Shown here piece after piece: positions 11,251 to 22,250 of a stretch of DNA of 64,000 nucleotides. Every line of letters starts with the position of its first letter. The stretch's first letter is position 1. The notes beneath the pieces were generated by a model. That model was not told where the DNA came from. It was given only the letters and a program-made list of their open reading frames with translations, and searched no databases. Origin of the DNA: Strigamia acuminata (taxonomy: Eukaryota; Arthropoda; Chilopoda; Geophilomorpha; Linotaeniidae); contig OX442314.1 in the NCBI GenBank assembly GCA_949358305.1, forward strand, positions 61,327,369 to 61,391,368, read 5' to 3'. Both the position numbers and the translations under genes were made by a program.

Positions 11251-11800
11251 TGTAGGCAGAGGATGAAACGTGCATGAAATATCGTGCAAATAAAGCGAAA
11301 ACGGCGTGTGTAAAGCGATAATGGCGGCGACCGACCTGGGCGCACTTTGCCGCAAATGGAGGCGACGTCTACTCGACGCGCACAGGAATGGCGATATAAA
11401 CCGCCGTGACAACACTTGACACTTATAAGAGACGTGCCAAGGAACTAAACACATGTAAAATAATAAAGTTTAATTGTAAAAAGATAAACTTACAACTGAG
11501 AATCCTAATTTGGATGAATAACATGGATTGCAACCGTGTGTCGCCATATTGGATTGAGAATACAAAGGTACGCCATCTGGCGTTAATAATCAGTACTATA
11601 CAATGACTGAATTGTTAAACACAGCTAAATACTCTATGTTACATGATAAATAATCAATTGCATTGTGCCCAATGCATAAGAACACTCGGAAGTGAATAAT
11701 ACATCGAATAATAACGTTAAACAAATGAAATATCTCGGAATAAACAAAAGTGATAATACAAGAACACATTTCAGAGTAAATTATGTGAAACACATCAACA
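11251..11800 (-). mobile_element. Solo LTR of a copia family, inserted in pol of gypsy A
   Basis: A 550-bp TG...CA segment flanked by 5-bp target duplications GTTTA at 11246-11250 and 11801-11805. Read on the minus strand it runs TGTTGATGTG...CTGCCTACA. It matches the LTR of element D (20452-21000) in length and in blocks such as ACGCCATCTGGCGTT, CAATGCATAA and ACAAGAACACATTT. No internal copia sequence remains, so it is the product of recombination between two LTRs. Confidence 0.92.
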
Positions 11801-11805
11801 GTTTA

Positions 11806-13838
11806 TAGTGCACCCGCAGAGGAATCGGAAATAAGTCCGAAAATCAAACAAGTGCAATATTTGCCAACTTCGGAAAATGAGATGGTATCGGCATTTATTA
11901 CAAAAGTCACTAAACAAGCAGATTGCATGCCGCCAACACGGGAAGAGCTCGTGGATCACCAGATTAAAGATCGCCACTGTCAAGCGATAAGACATTATCT
12001 TGAAACCGAGCAATTCCCAACGTACGTGACAACTCCGCTACAGAGGAAGAATTATCGCATTTTGGCGACTAAGCACATTTTGGAGGAGAATTTGTTGCTA
12101 AAATACCATCCGACGTTATCAGATGATTTAACGGAAGACTCTCGAGCCCTGAAGGTAGTGGTACCACGGTCATTGCGATTCAGAGTATTGTAGCAAATGC
12201 ATGGCCACCCACTTGCAAGTCACTGTGGAATTGCTAGAACGCTCTATCGAATGCGACAGGTGTATACTTGGGAAGGGATGAAACGAGATACTGCTCGATT
12301 TATCAAACATTGCTCTAGATGCCAAGCATGCAAACCCAGAATGAAAACACACATAGAACCAGCACAAATTGACCCATACGCGCCGTTCGAGTGCTTAAGC
12401 ATAGACTTGGTAGGACCATTGATAAGGACAGACGAGGGAAACAATTACATTTTAGTAATTTTAGATATAGTCACCCGATGGCCGGAACTTTATCCACTGT
12501 CCGACCCAGTAGCCAGGACATTGCTGACTGCCTATATGACACGTGCATGGGTTGGGGATTCCCGCTCCGAATTGTGTCGGACAACGGCCCGCAATTTAAG
12601 GCCCTGATATATCATGAATTCTGCAGGAAATTCAAAATTACCCCTCGATTTACGTCACCGTATCATCCTCAAGCGAACACCGTAGAAAGGACCAACCGTG
12701 ATTTGAAATATATTTTATCGATTTTTACAGATATTCACAAGCGGTGGGATACGTATTTGAGAGAGATTGCGTTTAGTATACGCACAACGGCAACAACTGG
12801 CCGAGATTATTCTCCAGCATATTTGAATTGCTGTAGAGAATTCAGGATACCTTGGGATCCACGAATTTTGGACGGAATCGCAAAAGTAGACCCAAATAAG
12901 CCACATATTTACATTCAACGATTGGAAAAAATTATTAGAGACACGTATCACCATATGATGGCGCACATAATAGATCTACGCGAACGAGTGCAAAATCACA
13001 AGATGGATAAAAGGTTTGATGACTTTAAAACTAATGATTTGGTATGGAAGGACGATCACCCATTGTCAAAAGCAGCACAAGGGATTTCGGCAAAATTATC
13101 CGACAAGCAGAGTGGACCATATGTAATCATCCAAGTCCACCAAGGCGGAGCAGTGAAACTGCGCGACTTAAAGATAATAAGATCTTTCGTTCCATCCATA
13201 TGTCAGAATTATCGCCTTATTTCCCAGAATTTAATCAAGAAATTTGGGAAAAAGATCAAACTCAGAGCAACCCGAATGGAAAAATCATTAATACATTGTT
13301 TGATGAGCCAACAACATCCGAAACACAGGAAAATACAGAGGCAGAAAGTTTGCAGAATACTGAAATTAGTCAGATAATTAGTAGCGGTTCAGATGAATCA
13401 CAAACTTTGCGGCAAATACAAAGTTTGCAGGATTCACAAAATTCAGATGATGCGCAAGGATCTCACACTTTGGACAACACACAAAGCGTACAGAATCCAC
13501 AAACATCACAACACCAGCCAGAATTACGGAATTTGTCAAGTTCGGACACTGTGGACGTGGATTCTCAAGTTTCGAACGGGCAAAGCAATAGTGAAAAGGA
13601 TGAAAATTCGGAAAACAATGAGGGCGTAGATGCAAATTTGGACGGTGACGTGCAAGAAAGCTTGCCACTCTTTTCAACGAATTTAGATTTTCAAACAGAC
13701 GAACAAGTTGCGTCTTTTTCTAAAGAGAGGGGAGGAGTAGTAGGAAAGAAGAAAATAAAGAAATTTTATCAAGATTTGCGTGAAAACCAACCCAAAAAAG
13801 TCAAGAAAAAAGCTGTCTTGAAGAAATATTCACTTTGA
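11806..13838 (+). pseudogene. pol: Gypsy element A: Pol part 2 (integrase), with stop and frameshifts
   Basis: Continues pol after the solo LTR. An in-frame TAG at 12191-12193 sits just before HGHPLASHCG, the start of the HHCC integrase zinc finger (...HCSRCQACK). The catalytic core has IDLVGPL and, after a frame change near 12540, IVSDNGPQFKAL and the HPQANTVERTNRD segment with its catalytic Glu. A second frame change near 13165 leads to a hydrophilic Gln/Ser/Asn-rich tail ending in lysine-rich sequence at 13838. Core order and spacing are those of a Ty3/gypsy integrase; the lesions mark it as non-functional. Confidence 0.88.
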
Positions 13839-13841
13839 GAC

Positions 13842-13852
13842 AGAGGGGGGAT
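13842..13852 (+). promoter_or_regulatory. Polypurine tract of gypsy A
   Basis: AGAGGGGGGAT follows the pol stop by 3 bp, the expected place for the plus-strand primer next to a 3' LTR. Confidence 0.6.
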
Positions 13853-14613
13853 TAAGCCTCCAGACTACCTCTAAAAATAGAAGGTAGCGACGTCACTCGG
13901 GAGTCCGGAAGTGGACGATGTCGCAGCTCGTACGTGATTGGTCGACACGAATCTCACTTGTTGACTTGACGTTAAACTCACAACAATTTGAGAAAAAAGT
14001 TATCCCGGATGAACAACAACAACTGTCAGTTAAAAATACGAGGAAAAACGATCAAAACGAAGGAAAGTGTGCAGTAGTGAAAGAAGCGAGTGACCAACGC
14101 CACGTCAAAAAAATGTACGAGCCGAGGAAAACTCCACTGCCGAAAGAACGGGATCACAGCGAGGTAGTAATTAATCAAAATGTGTCGACCAATAATACAA
14201 ATAAGGAAGTATTCTCTCTCATCATGTGTGTATTATTTGGAAAAATGCGGAAATTATCGCGGTAAAGACGAAAACGAAATGTGTCGTTACTACGTGACAG
14301 ATCCAGCGAAATTACCAATAGTAATAAGAAAAGAAGTGTCGAAATAAGTCGAAGTAAAATTAGTTATTGCTTAAATAATTGGTTTTATATGACAAGAACA
14401 TTAATTTAATTGCCAAAAATCAAAATAGTATCATTCGAAGACACCCAACGCAAAAATAACAATACGGAGCGCCATCTAGTGAACAAATGTAGAACTAGAA
14501 AAGCAAAATTTGAGATAAATACTTAAAAATGATACACACATCAAAGAGAGATAAAACAAAGAATTTAAGAGGAACTAAAATTTTAAAAATATCTATTATA
14601 GACCCGTAGGGCT
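13853..14613. other. Region after gypsy A; expected 3' LTR not demonstrated
   Basis: No recognised gene; a 115-codon frame at 13918-14265 has no motif. By position this should be the 3' LTR of A, but I see no match to the sequence before the primer-binding site. Either the LTR was replaced or the match is too diverged to see by eye. The sequence turns AT-rich toward 14600. Confidence 0.4.
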
Positions 14614-15543
14614 ATGGCGTCGTGGGACAGGATCTCAAGAAAAGCAAGATTGCCAAGGAATATCCACCGAGGGAAAATTCCGTACAGATACAAGAAAGAA
14701 TTTATTAAGAGAGGATATTCAGCATTCCAAGCGAGCAAGGCCTACACGACAGCAATCCAGCGATTTTGGGGAACGACGAAACGACTATACAAAGGCTTCA
14801 AGTCGTGCTTCCACGAAGTCTTAAAGAAAGTCCCGATCGGAGAGGATACACACGGTCCAATATGGAACCAGATGATAGGGAACGAATATCCGATAGAAGA
14901 AGAGGAAGCAAAGGATCTAAAGATATACAAGGACCCTGCGACGAACAAGTTTAAATTCGTGCAAGAAGTGATGGCAAAACTGAGAGCCGGAGCGCAGGAA
15001 GTAGCTGCAAAGTATATGGAAGAAAAGACTGCCTATCTCGAAGCTCAGGCCTTGTTGCCTTCTCCGGAGTTAAATAAAGAGCCACCATACTTTTTAAAGA
15101 GCCAATATAAAATGGATCAGCTCCACATGACAGGACTTATTAGGCAAAACATTACACCACTCAATTTGGAAGGAGAGCAACCGGTCGATGACTTTGGGCC
15201 ACTTGTGTACGCCAAGCAACAGCGACAGGAGCAAGACGAGTGGGAAGCGGCGTTAGAGCAGGCAGCTAGGGAGACTACGAAAGAGCTACATGAGGAGGAG
15301 AAGTTTCTGAAATGTGTCAGATTAACGCGAGAGGAGACAGCTCAGCGTGGGAGAGAAACTCAATCGCGGGGAGCTCTTCGTTATTCTAGAAGCAGTAGGC
15401 AGAAAGAGCCAACCCCGTCTAGAAAAAGCAGCCCTGAGCGTCATGACAAGGAGTCAAGGCACCCGAGAAACCAGCACCGACGTCAAAGCTCGTCACCAAT
15501 ATTGGTCAATATGAAGACGTGTGGTGGCCGAAAAGTAAGTTGA
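14614..15543 (+). CDS. Unrecognised 309-aa basic/RS-tailed protein or first exon
   Basis: Starts at ATG 14614 and is open for 309 codons. I do not recognise a family. The N-terminal 60 residues are strongly basic with aromatic residues (RISRKARLPRNIHRGKIPYR). The middle is mixed charged and helical-looking (EQDEWEAALEQAARETTKEL). The last 70 residues are Arg/Ser-rich. The frame ends in AAAAGTAAGTTGAC at about 15530, which contains a good 5' splice-site match (GTAAGT at 15534-15539), so this may be an exon whose stop at 15541 is intronic. It lies between gypsy A and copia B and carries no pol motif. It could be a host exon or an accessory retroelement ORF. Confidence 0.45.
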   Translation: MASWDRISRKARLPRNIHRGKIPYRYKKEFIKRGYSAFQASKAYTTAIQRFWGTTKRLYKGFKSCFHEVLKKVPIGEDTHGPIWNQMIGNEYPIEEEEAKDLKIYKDPATNKFKFVQEVMAKLRAGAQEVAAKYMEEKTAYLEAQALLPSPELNKEPPYFLKSQYKMDQLHMTGLIRQNITPLNLEGEQPVDDFGPLVYAKQQRQEQDEWEAALEQAARETTKELHEEEKFLKCVRLTREETAQRGRETQSRGALRYSRSSRQKEPTPSRKSSPERHDKESRHPRNQHRRQSSSPILVNMKTCGGRKVS

Positions 15544-15549
15544 CAAACT

Positions 15550-15969
15550 ATTTAAAGGTGCGGGACACCGCATTTCGCGTCTGCCATTATCTTTATTCAG
15601 ATACGAGAATAAAACAATAAAAAGCCCCTGCTTCGAAGCTAACTAAACATGATTGGAATAGAATAAATCATTGCTAACAATCAATGATTTATTCTTTACA
15701 TTGAAACCAAAGTAAAATGACATAAATAAACGATAAGCTCGAACAAAACGCAATACAAAACTAAAGAATAAGCGCTCTCCTCGAGCAGACGACGCGAAGG
15801 CATATCCTTGCTGATAAACACATTGGTTGCGGCACTTAACACAGGAATTGGGGTTTAAAAGTCAATATCAACCAATGTAACTCAGGCCCAGAATTGCAAA
15901 GACATGCACGTTGCATTTAACCGGAAACATGCAACTAAATTATCACAAACAGTTGGGCACACACTAATA
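15550..15969 (-). repeat. Probable 3' LTR of copia element B
   Basis: Lies directly after the polypurine tract of B. Read on the minus strand it begins TATTAGTGTGTG, close to TGTTAATGTGC of the element D LTR with TG changed to TA. It is AT-rich with AATAAA-type signals. The outer edge is not resolved because no 5' LTR or target duplication could be matched. Confidence 0.45.
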
Positions 15970-15980
15970 AATCCCCCTTT
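15970..15980 (-). promoter_or_regulatory. Polypurine tract of copia B
   Basis: On the minus strand AAAGGGGGATT directly precedes the putative LTR start. Compare GGGGGGATT before the LTR of element D. Confidence 0.6.
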
Positions 15981-15986
15981 GCGCAA

Positions 15987-18900
15987 CTATTTGCTAATTA
16001 CAAAAATGTGCTCACAGAGCTGACACAATCGAACGCGCGGCAACCACTTCGTCATAATATCTGCGACATTTAATTCGCCGGGTACATGTTTGATGTCAAA
16101 AACGCCCTTTTCATGCCAGTCGCGAAGAAAATGCAATTTAACATCTATATGTTTGTTTGCGCGGTATTCGAATTTGTTCTTCGAGTAATTGATTGCCGGC
16201 ATACTATCGGCGTAAATGCATGAGACGTTTCTTTCGAAACCCAGAATAATATCGGCGTTATATAAACGCTCCAACCATATTACTTCTTTTACGCCGTCCA
16301 CAACAGCGAGAAACTCGCTTCCCATGATGCTCAGTGAAGTCATGGACTGCTTATGGCAGTTCCATGAAATCGGAACTCCTCCCAAATAAATAATGTGACC
16401 CCCAAAGCTTCTCCTACGGTCTTGGTCCAAAGCAAAGGATGCGTCGGTATAGACCGTTAAATTGTGATCTTTACAATTCGCCAAGTTGATCACATAATCC
16501 GGGGTATTTGCCAAATACCTCAACACTTGCAAAAGCATTTTTACATTCCTGTTAGAATGGGTTTCATTGTATTGAGACAATACAATAACACTGAAGAGGA
16601 TATCTGGGCGCGTTCGGTTTGCGATAAATAGCAAACTCCCGACACGTCGAATTAATTTGCTCTCCCGTTCGGACTTGTTGGATCATGGTCCCAACAGTGC
16701 CTGGAATCTTAATTTTATGGCACGGATCAATGCCATATTTCTTAATTAATTTCGCAATATAATTCTTTTGATGCACAAAAATGTTCCCATCTTTCCGGTC
16801 GAATTGGATTCCCAATAATAAAGTCACTGGACCTAGGTTTACTGTTCAAAATTTTCTTCAATCCATTCGAGGATGCATTGTTCAATTAATTCATCTCTAC
16901 TAAACAAAACAATGTCATCCACGTAGAAAATAATGACGGCATCTGAGCCGTAATTATACACGCAGTTCAGCCCTAAGACTGGAGTAAACCCAATTTCCAG
17001 TAACCGTTCGTGGAGTTTGATATACCACATCCTTCCGGACTGGTGAAGGCCGTACAAGGCCTTGTCTAGTCGCCAACATTTGTGTTGGTTTTCCCTGGTT
17101 TGGAAGCCCTTTGGGATGCTAATAAATTGTGGCACATCAAGGTCTCTGTACAAGTACGCAGCCTTGATGTCGAGATGTGCATCTCGCCAACCTTGTAGGA
17201 CCACTAGAGAACAAAAGAAGATTAAAACCAGAACAAAATTGACCACTGGAGAAAATATCTCAGTGAAATCAATTCCCTCTTTCTGTCCAAACCCCTGGGC
17301 CACTAAACGAGCTCTAAAACGTCTAAGTCTCCCAGTGTGGTCACGCTTTAGCTTGTAAATCCACTTTGTTCCCAACAATTTAACTCCCTCGGTTTTATCA
17401 ACTTCCTCATAAACTTTTCTATCTTTAAAAATGTTTATTTCATCGTCCATGGCGCCTTGCCAGTTGGATTTGTGGGGGTTGGCCATTGCTTCTTCAAAGG
17501 TATCCGGTTCCACGGATGCACAACCTGCAAACCCAACGGGTTCGTCATGTGTTTTAAAGTCAAAACAATCCGCGTCATACAAGTAGTTTTCCTCTTTACA
17601 CCATCGTATGACATCAGTCTGACTACGAATCCTATCGTTCAGTGGTGAGAAGTAATAAACATCGACTTTTCCGGCCGTTTCACCATTTTTTCTCACTGTT
17701 GAGACTCTTTTCCATTTTGTCATATCTAAGATTGTCAATTCGATCTTGTCCCCCTTTAATCCATCATCCCGTGGTGGGTTTCTTCTCGGCAATGGGGGTG
17801 TATGAGTAGGATTTGCAATCCGTACTTCCACCTCTTCCTCCTCTACCCCACCAGCAGCCTCTGCCATCCCATTCCCATCTGCAAGCTCAACCGCCTGTTG
17901 AATCAATTCGGGGACAGGGACTACTGCTTTGAGGGCAGGGACCACCTGTTGCTGAACAGGAAGCACCTTCTGCGGTATTGGAACAGGGATTACTTGATGT
18001 GGAACAAGAATTTCCTCTTCATCTGAATCTTCATAAGTAATTGCCCTCATATAATCAGATGTAGTCGGGATTTCATTCAATTTCACCGATTCGTACCAAG
18101 AAGCGTTTTCGTTAATTTTCACATGTTTGGAAGCTATTACTTGATTGGATTTGGGGTCCCAAATTCTATACCCCCGCGTTTTAATCGCGTAACCGACCAA
18201 GGCTCCAGGCCATGCCCTTTCCTCCAATTTGTTTCCTCTCACTTGTGAAGGAATGTGTACGAAAACCTTCGAACCGATGCATCTTAAATGTCTCAAAGAC
18301 AGTTTCTTGTTGTAAAACAAGTTGTAAGGAGTTTTCCCATTCAAACTAGCATGTGGAAATCTATTCTTAAGATAGACAACAGTCACGGCAAGTTCTGCCC
18401 ATAAATTCCGCGGAAAATTGTTTTCGAAGAGCATTGCTCTAATTCCCCCAACAATAGTTCTATTAGCCCTCTCGGCCACGGAATTCATTTCCGGAGAATA
18501 GGCATTTGTTCTTATGCATTTTAACCCAATGGTCGCTGCATAGTCATCCCACTTTTTAGAGACAAATTCCCCGCCGTTGTCTGTCTTGATGCATTTAACC
18601 TTTTTCCCAGTAGTGCGCTCAACTTCAGTTTGCCATCGTTTGAAACGCTCAAATACACCCCCCTTGTTCTTAATAATTTCCACCCACATAAAACGTGAAT
18701 AATCATCGACGATTATCAAGTAATAGCTGGCCCCACCCAAAGATTTAAATGGCTGCGGGCCCCAAACGTCCATGTGTATTAATTCCAAAATTTCTTTGCT
18801 AGAAATATCCGCTATTGGGGGAAAGCTTGCCCTAGTGCTCTTTGCCTTCGAACACGCGTCGCAAGGCGAAAGTTCTTTGTCGGAGAGTTTAACTCCGAAG

Positions 18901-19676
18901 ATATCTGGTGAAATCTCCATTTTCGCAATCCCACTTGCGTTGAAATGGCCCATTCTGGAATGCCAAATGTCCATTGGCTGAGGTTTCACTTTAAATTTCT
19001 CAACTGTCCCACCATTCGAATTATTTTGCCCGTTATTGTCGCTCAAATCGTTCTTCTTAACGTTTAACGCGTTCGCTTGCGCTTTCTTGTTCGCGGGTGA
19101 AGGTTTAGCAGACTTCACTGCATCACTCAGGGTATTTGTTAATGCTGCCTTATTATTTACGGGTTTTAGTAATAAAGATTTAACAACATTATCAGATTTT
19201 ACAACACTTTCGACCGAATTTTCACCCACAACTGTACTCTGTTGCGCAGAAGGTACAGTTGTGTTCACAATGTTAGCCTCTATTTTGCAGTTCACTTTGT
19301 ACATACGGTCCCCAGTCCTATTTGCAACAATAAACGGCTCTTCAATTCGGTCTTTGAACATGGTCATTCTTCCATTCTTAATAAAAGTTGACAATCCAGC
19401 CTCATCTGTCCGGCCAAGCGATATCAAGTTTTTTCTAAAATTTGGTGCAAAATAAACGTTTTGCAGTGTGATTTTCCTACATCTGCTCCCATAACAAGAT
19501 GTGATCAACACGTTTCCAATACCCTCGATTTTAGACTTTCCTTCGCCTTGTTGTACACAATAGCCGGACAGTGGCTTAAACGTTACAAATAAACTTCTAT
19601 TAAATGAAAAATGATCTGTTGCTCCAGTATCAATATACCATTGCGGATCATGTTCACAATGCGACATTAAAGACAA
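15987..19676 (-). pseudogene. pol: Copia element B: protease, integrase, reverse transcriptase, RNase H (decayed)
   Basis: Ty1/copia domain order in one polyprotein. First comes protease (IDTGATDHFSF). The integrase has a zinc finger ending CDACSKAKSTR and core segments IHMDVWGP, IKTDNGGEF and NSVAERANR. The reverse transcriptase has KWIYKLKRDHTGRLRRFRAR, DAHLDIKAAYLY and YVDDIVLFS. The RNase H has VYTDASFA, MGSEFLAVV and ADIMTKWL. The frame is open from 19676 to 16839, then breaks at about 16837 (LGPVTLLLG resumes one frame over) and again near 16645 before RRVGSLLFIANRTRPDI. Copia group is certain from protease-integrase-RT order; the element is inactive. Confidence 0.9.
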
Positions 19677-19701
19677 TGGTGCTGTTAAGGTGACTTCCTC
19701 T

Positions 19702-19983
19702 TCACGCTTTCTTTGATGAGTCCTGAGCCACGGCCACCAGTTGTTGTGATTCTCCGCAGCTCAAACATATCGTGGACCATGCACGATGCTCCCGCACTCG
19801 CACTTTAAAATCCCGTTTTTCTTTGGCTGTGGCGGCTGCGGTCAGGGCAGTCTCGTCGCCGGTGACGTGATCCCACACGCCTTGTTGTGCAAGCAATAAC
19901 TGCACCTGAACCGCCCACTGGGTATAGTTTGTCCCATCGAGTTTTTTCACTGATCGGTAGTCGTCGTATTTTTCGTCGGCCAT
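19702..19983 (-). pseudogene. gag: Copia element B: Gag N-terminus with internal deletion
   Basis: ATG at 19983 opens a 93-codon frame whose start (KKLDGTNYTQWAVQVQLLL) is the typical copia Gag N-terminus. It reaches only about residue 70 of a normal Gag of around 300 residues before unrelated sequence and a stop. The protease frame starts 25 bp further on. The Gag core and CCHC knuckle are therefore missing, which points to an internal deletion. Confidence 0.8.
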
Positions 19984-20451
19984 TTTCCGGTCGTTTTTGG
20001 AGAAAATTGCACTTTTTCACAAAACACTTTGCTGCACGAAATTGAAGCACAAGTAATCACTTTTTGCACTTTTCTAAATGTGCAAACCCCCAAAAGGATA
20101 GGCGAAAAATAACCAACTTCCCCGGGACTTATCTCACTAAGTGAGACGAAAAACTCCAACGCAGTATTTCCCAAGTTCCGACCGGTGCGCCTGGGCCCGC
20201 GGGACACTTGGTGGCCAGAAATAGCCTGCGTGGAAATAGGATTCCGCTACGCGACTGCGTAAAGGGCGGAAAACACACTAACTGACCCCCAAACAAAACC
20301 TTAATATTATTAACAAGGAATTTCGACAACTTAAAAACTAATAATTGATGCCAAGATGAAATTCCGTTGATTTTGCGGGTTGGTTTGCGTCGCAAACGTT
20401 GCTTCAAACGATGAAATCCGTTGCAATTCACTTGTGCACCTGGCACAAGAC
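19984..20451. other. 5' leader side of copia B; LTR not identified
   Basis: No gene. It should hold the leader and 5' LTR of B, but I find no repeat of the 15.55-15.97 kb LTR and no clear primer-binding site. Element D begins at 20452 and may have displaced the rest. Confidence 0.4.
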
Positions 20452-21000
20452 TGTAGCAGAGGAAAGCGCAGTTATCGGCGAAACACCGATTGGAAACGTG
20501 AATAAATGGGGCCGTACTGCGCGCACGGACATGTGCGATACGTTTCGTATCGTGTGCGGAAAGGCGCGTGGCTTACGGCCACTTATAGCGCACAAAACTA
20601 GCACTTAATGTGCTTTAAAGTGAAAGCAACTCTTAAAATAATAAAATACACTTTAATATAATGGAAAATCTTACATAATCTGCTTGGAAATCAGCTAAGT
20701 CGCACACGGGTGTGTGCTGCGCCATTTTGGAAAGGAATGATACATAAAACGCCATCTGGCGTTGAGAATGAACAACAAAATAAACATAATTTGCTAGATA
20801 TAGCAAGATGCCTAATGCATCACATAGAATAACAAATGCATTGTACTTAATGCATAATTAAACATAAAAGATAGAAACAATTATTCGGAATTAAGTGATA
20901 CATCGAGATATAAACATTAACTTGTAAAATATGGGAAAAACATGAATGAAATACAATATAAGAACACATTTTGAAGTAAATGATGCATTGCACATTAACA
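20452..21000 (-). repeat. 3' LTR of copia element D
   Basis: A 549-bp TG...CA segment. On the minus strand it begins TGTTAATGTGC right after a GGGGGGATT tract and ends CTCTGCTACA. It is the same family as the solo LTR at 11251-11800. The bases before it on the plus strand are AAGAC, a candidate half of the target duplication; the partner is missing. Confidence 0.85.
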
Positions 21001-21011
21001 AATCCCCCCAT
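21001..21011 (-). promoter_or_regulatory. Polypurine tract of copia D
   Basis: Minus-strand ATGGGGGGATT immediately upstream of the LTR start TGTTAATG. Confidence 0.7.
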
Positions 21012-21244
21012 ACTTCAAAATGGGTTGAAGGACAATTAATAACTAAAATAGAACACGGGAGTTTCGGTGTCTAATCATAAAAAGAAAACAATAAATTTCG
21101 GAATTATCGTGTCGGGTACTATTGTTAACATCACTTGACTAAGCTCAGAATTCCCAATCTAACTACACGATAAAACCTCGAATCCGGGAAAATAACTAAA
21201 GAATGTCCGAAAAAAACGATGAGAAATAAAGATGTCGAAATCGG

Positions 21245-21564
21245 TTACTGGCAGAAAATTCCCGCGGTGAGCATTCGGAGTCGTTCCGACCCGAGCCACT
21301 TGGTGAATATATCGGCTACGTTCGTTTCACCGGGGATCTTCCGTAAATCGAAGCACTTTGCCAGATACCACTCCCGCAACCAGTGGTACTTTACGCGAAT
21401 ATGTTTGGTTTTCGCGTTCTCGACGTCGTTCGAAGTAAACTGAATCGACGCTAAAGCGTCGGAATAAACGAGAGGTCGAGAAATGCGGTTGAGAAACGGG
21501 AGTTTTGCAAAAATGTCGTTGAGCCAATACAATTCTTTCACGCACTCAACGAGGGCGATGAATT
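21245..21564 (-). pseudogene. pol: Copia element D: RNase H C-terminus (fragment)
   Basis: About 100 codons ending a copia polyprotein: ELYWLNDIFAKLP, SDALASIQFTSND, KTKHIRVKYHWLREWY, then GETNVADIFTKWLGSERLR before the stop. It is homologous to the ends of elements C and I. At 21564 the frame is cut by the LTR of element C, inside the segment equivalent to EFVALVECVRELYW. No other part of D is in the window. Confidence 0.9.
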
Positions 21565-22047
21565 TGTAGCAGAGGAGGAGGCGTTGAACGGTCTACTTGA
21601 CCGCGTGGAAGCGTGAAACACGCACGAAAATCAAAGTGCGTGGTCGTAATGGCGGGCGCACGCGAATACCGCTAATGGCGGGCTAAATTCAAGCTGCTGC
21701 ACGTGGAAAACGTGCTTATATGCAGCAAAAGACTACCACACAATGTAAAAATAAATAATGTTTACTATAAATAAAACAACTTACAAATTGAGACCATTTT
21801 GGTGTAGAAAAACATGGTTATGCTTGCACAGCCTGCAAGTAGCCATCTTGGAATAAGGAAAATATACTGTAACACCATCTGGTGTTAGAAATTATCAACT
21901 TAATACAAGTGAGCTGTGGGCAGCATTATACCCAATGATAAATAAACAATTGAAGACTAAATAAATATAATAAGCTGCTTAGTGCAGATAAACACTAGGA
22001 AATATCCGTAATGAGTACGGAGGACTGTTTGGCATTGGAAAACAACA
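21565..22047 (-). repeat. 3' LTR of copia element C
   Basis: A 483-bp TG...CA segment. On the minus strand it begins TGTTGTTTTCC after AAGGGGGAAAT and ends CTCCTCTGCTACA. It is preceded on the plus strand by GAATT (21560-21564), the visible half of its target duplication in D. It is related to the 470-bp LTRs of element I, sharing CATTGGGTATAATGCTGCC-like blocks and an AACACCATCTGGTGTT palindrome. Confidence 0.9.
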
Positions 22048-22058
22048 ATTTCCCCCTT
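22048..22058 (-). promoter_or_regulatory. Polypurine tract of copia C
   Basis: Minus-strand AAGGGGGAAAT directly upstream of LTR start TGTTGTTTT; the same tract occurs in element I. Confidence 0.8.
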
Positions 22059-22250
22059 CAATGCCAAATAGCCGCACAATTAAACATAAATGGGGAAAAT
22101 ATATGTAACTTTACAATCTTTTAAATAATTAAGGAAAACATTAAATCGAATCATTGAGTCGGGTACTGTTACAATAATCTCTACGGAAGCCCGAAAATTC
22201 CCACTGGAACTCGATGATCCTCACATTAGGGTAAAACTAAATCAGGATTG

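Noticed and set aside
13853-14613. 3' LTR of gypsy A by similarity
   Set aside because: I searched for words shared with 2.8-4.7 kb and found none that were convincing, so only position supports it.
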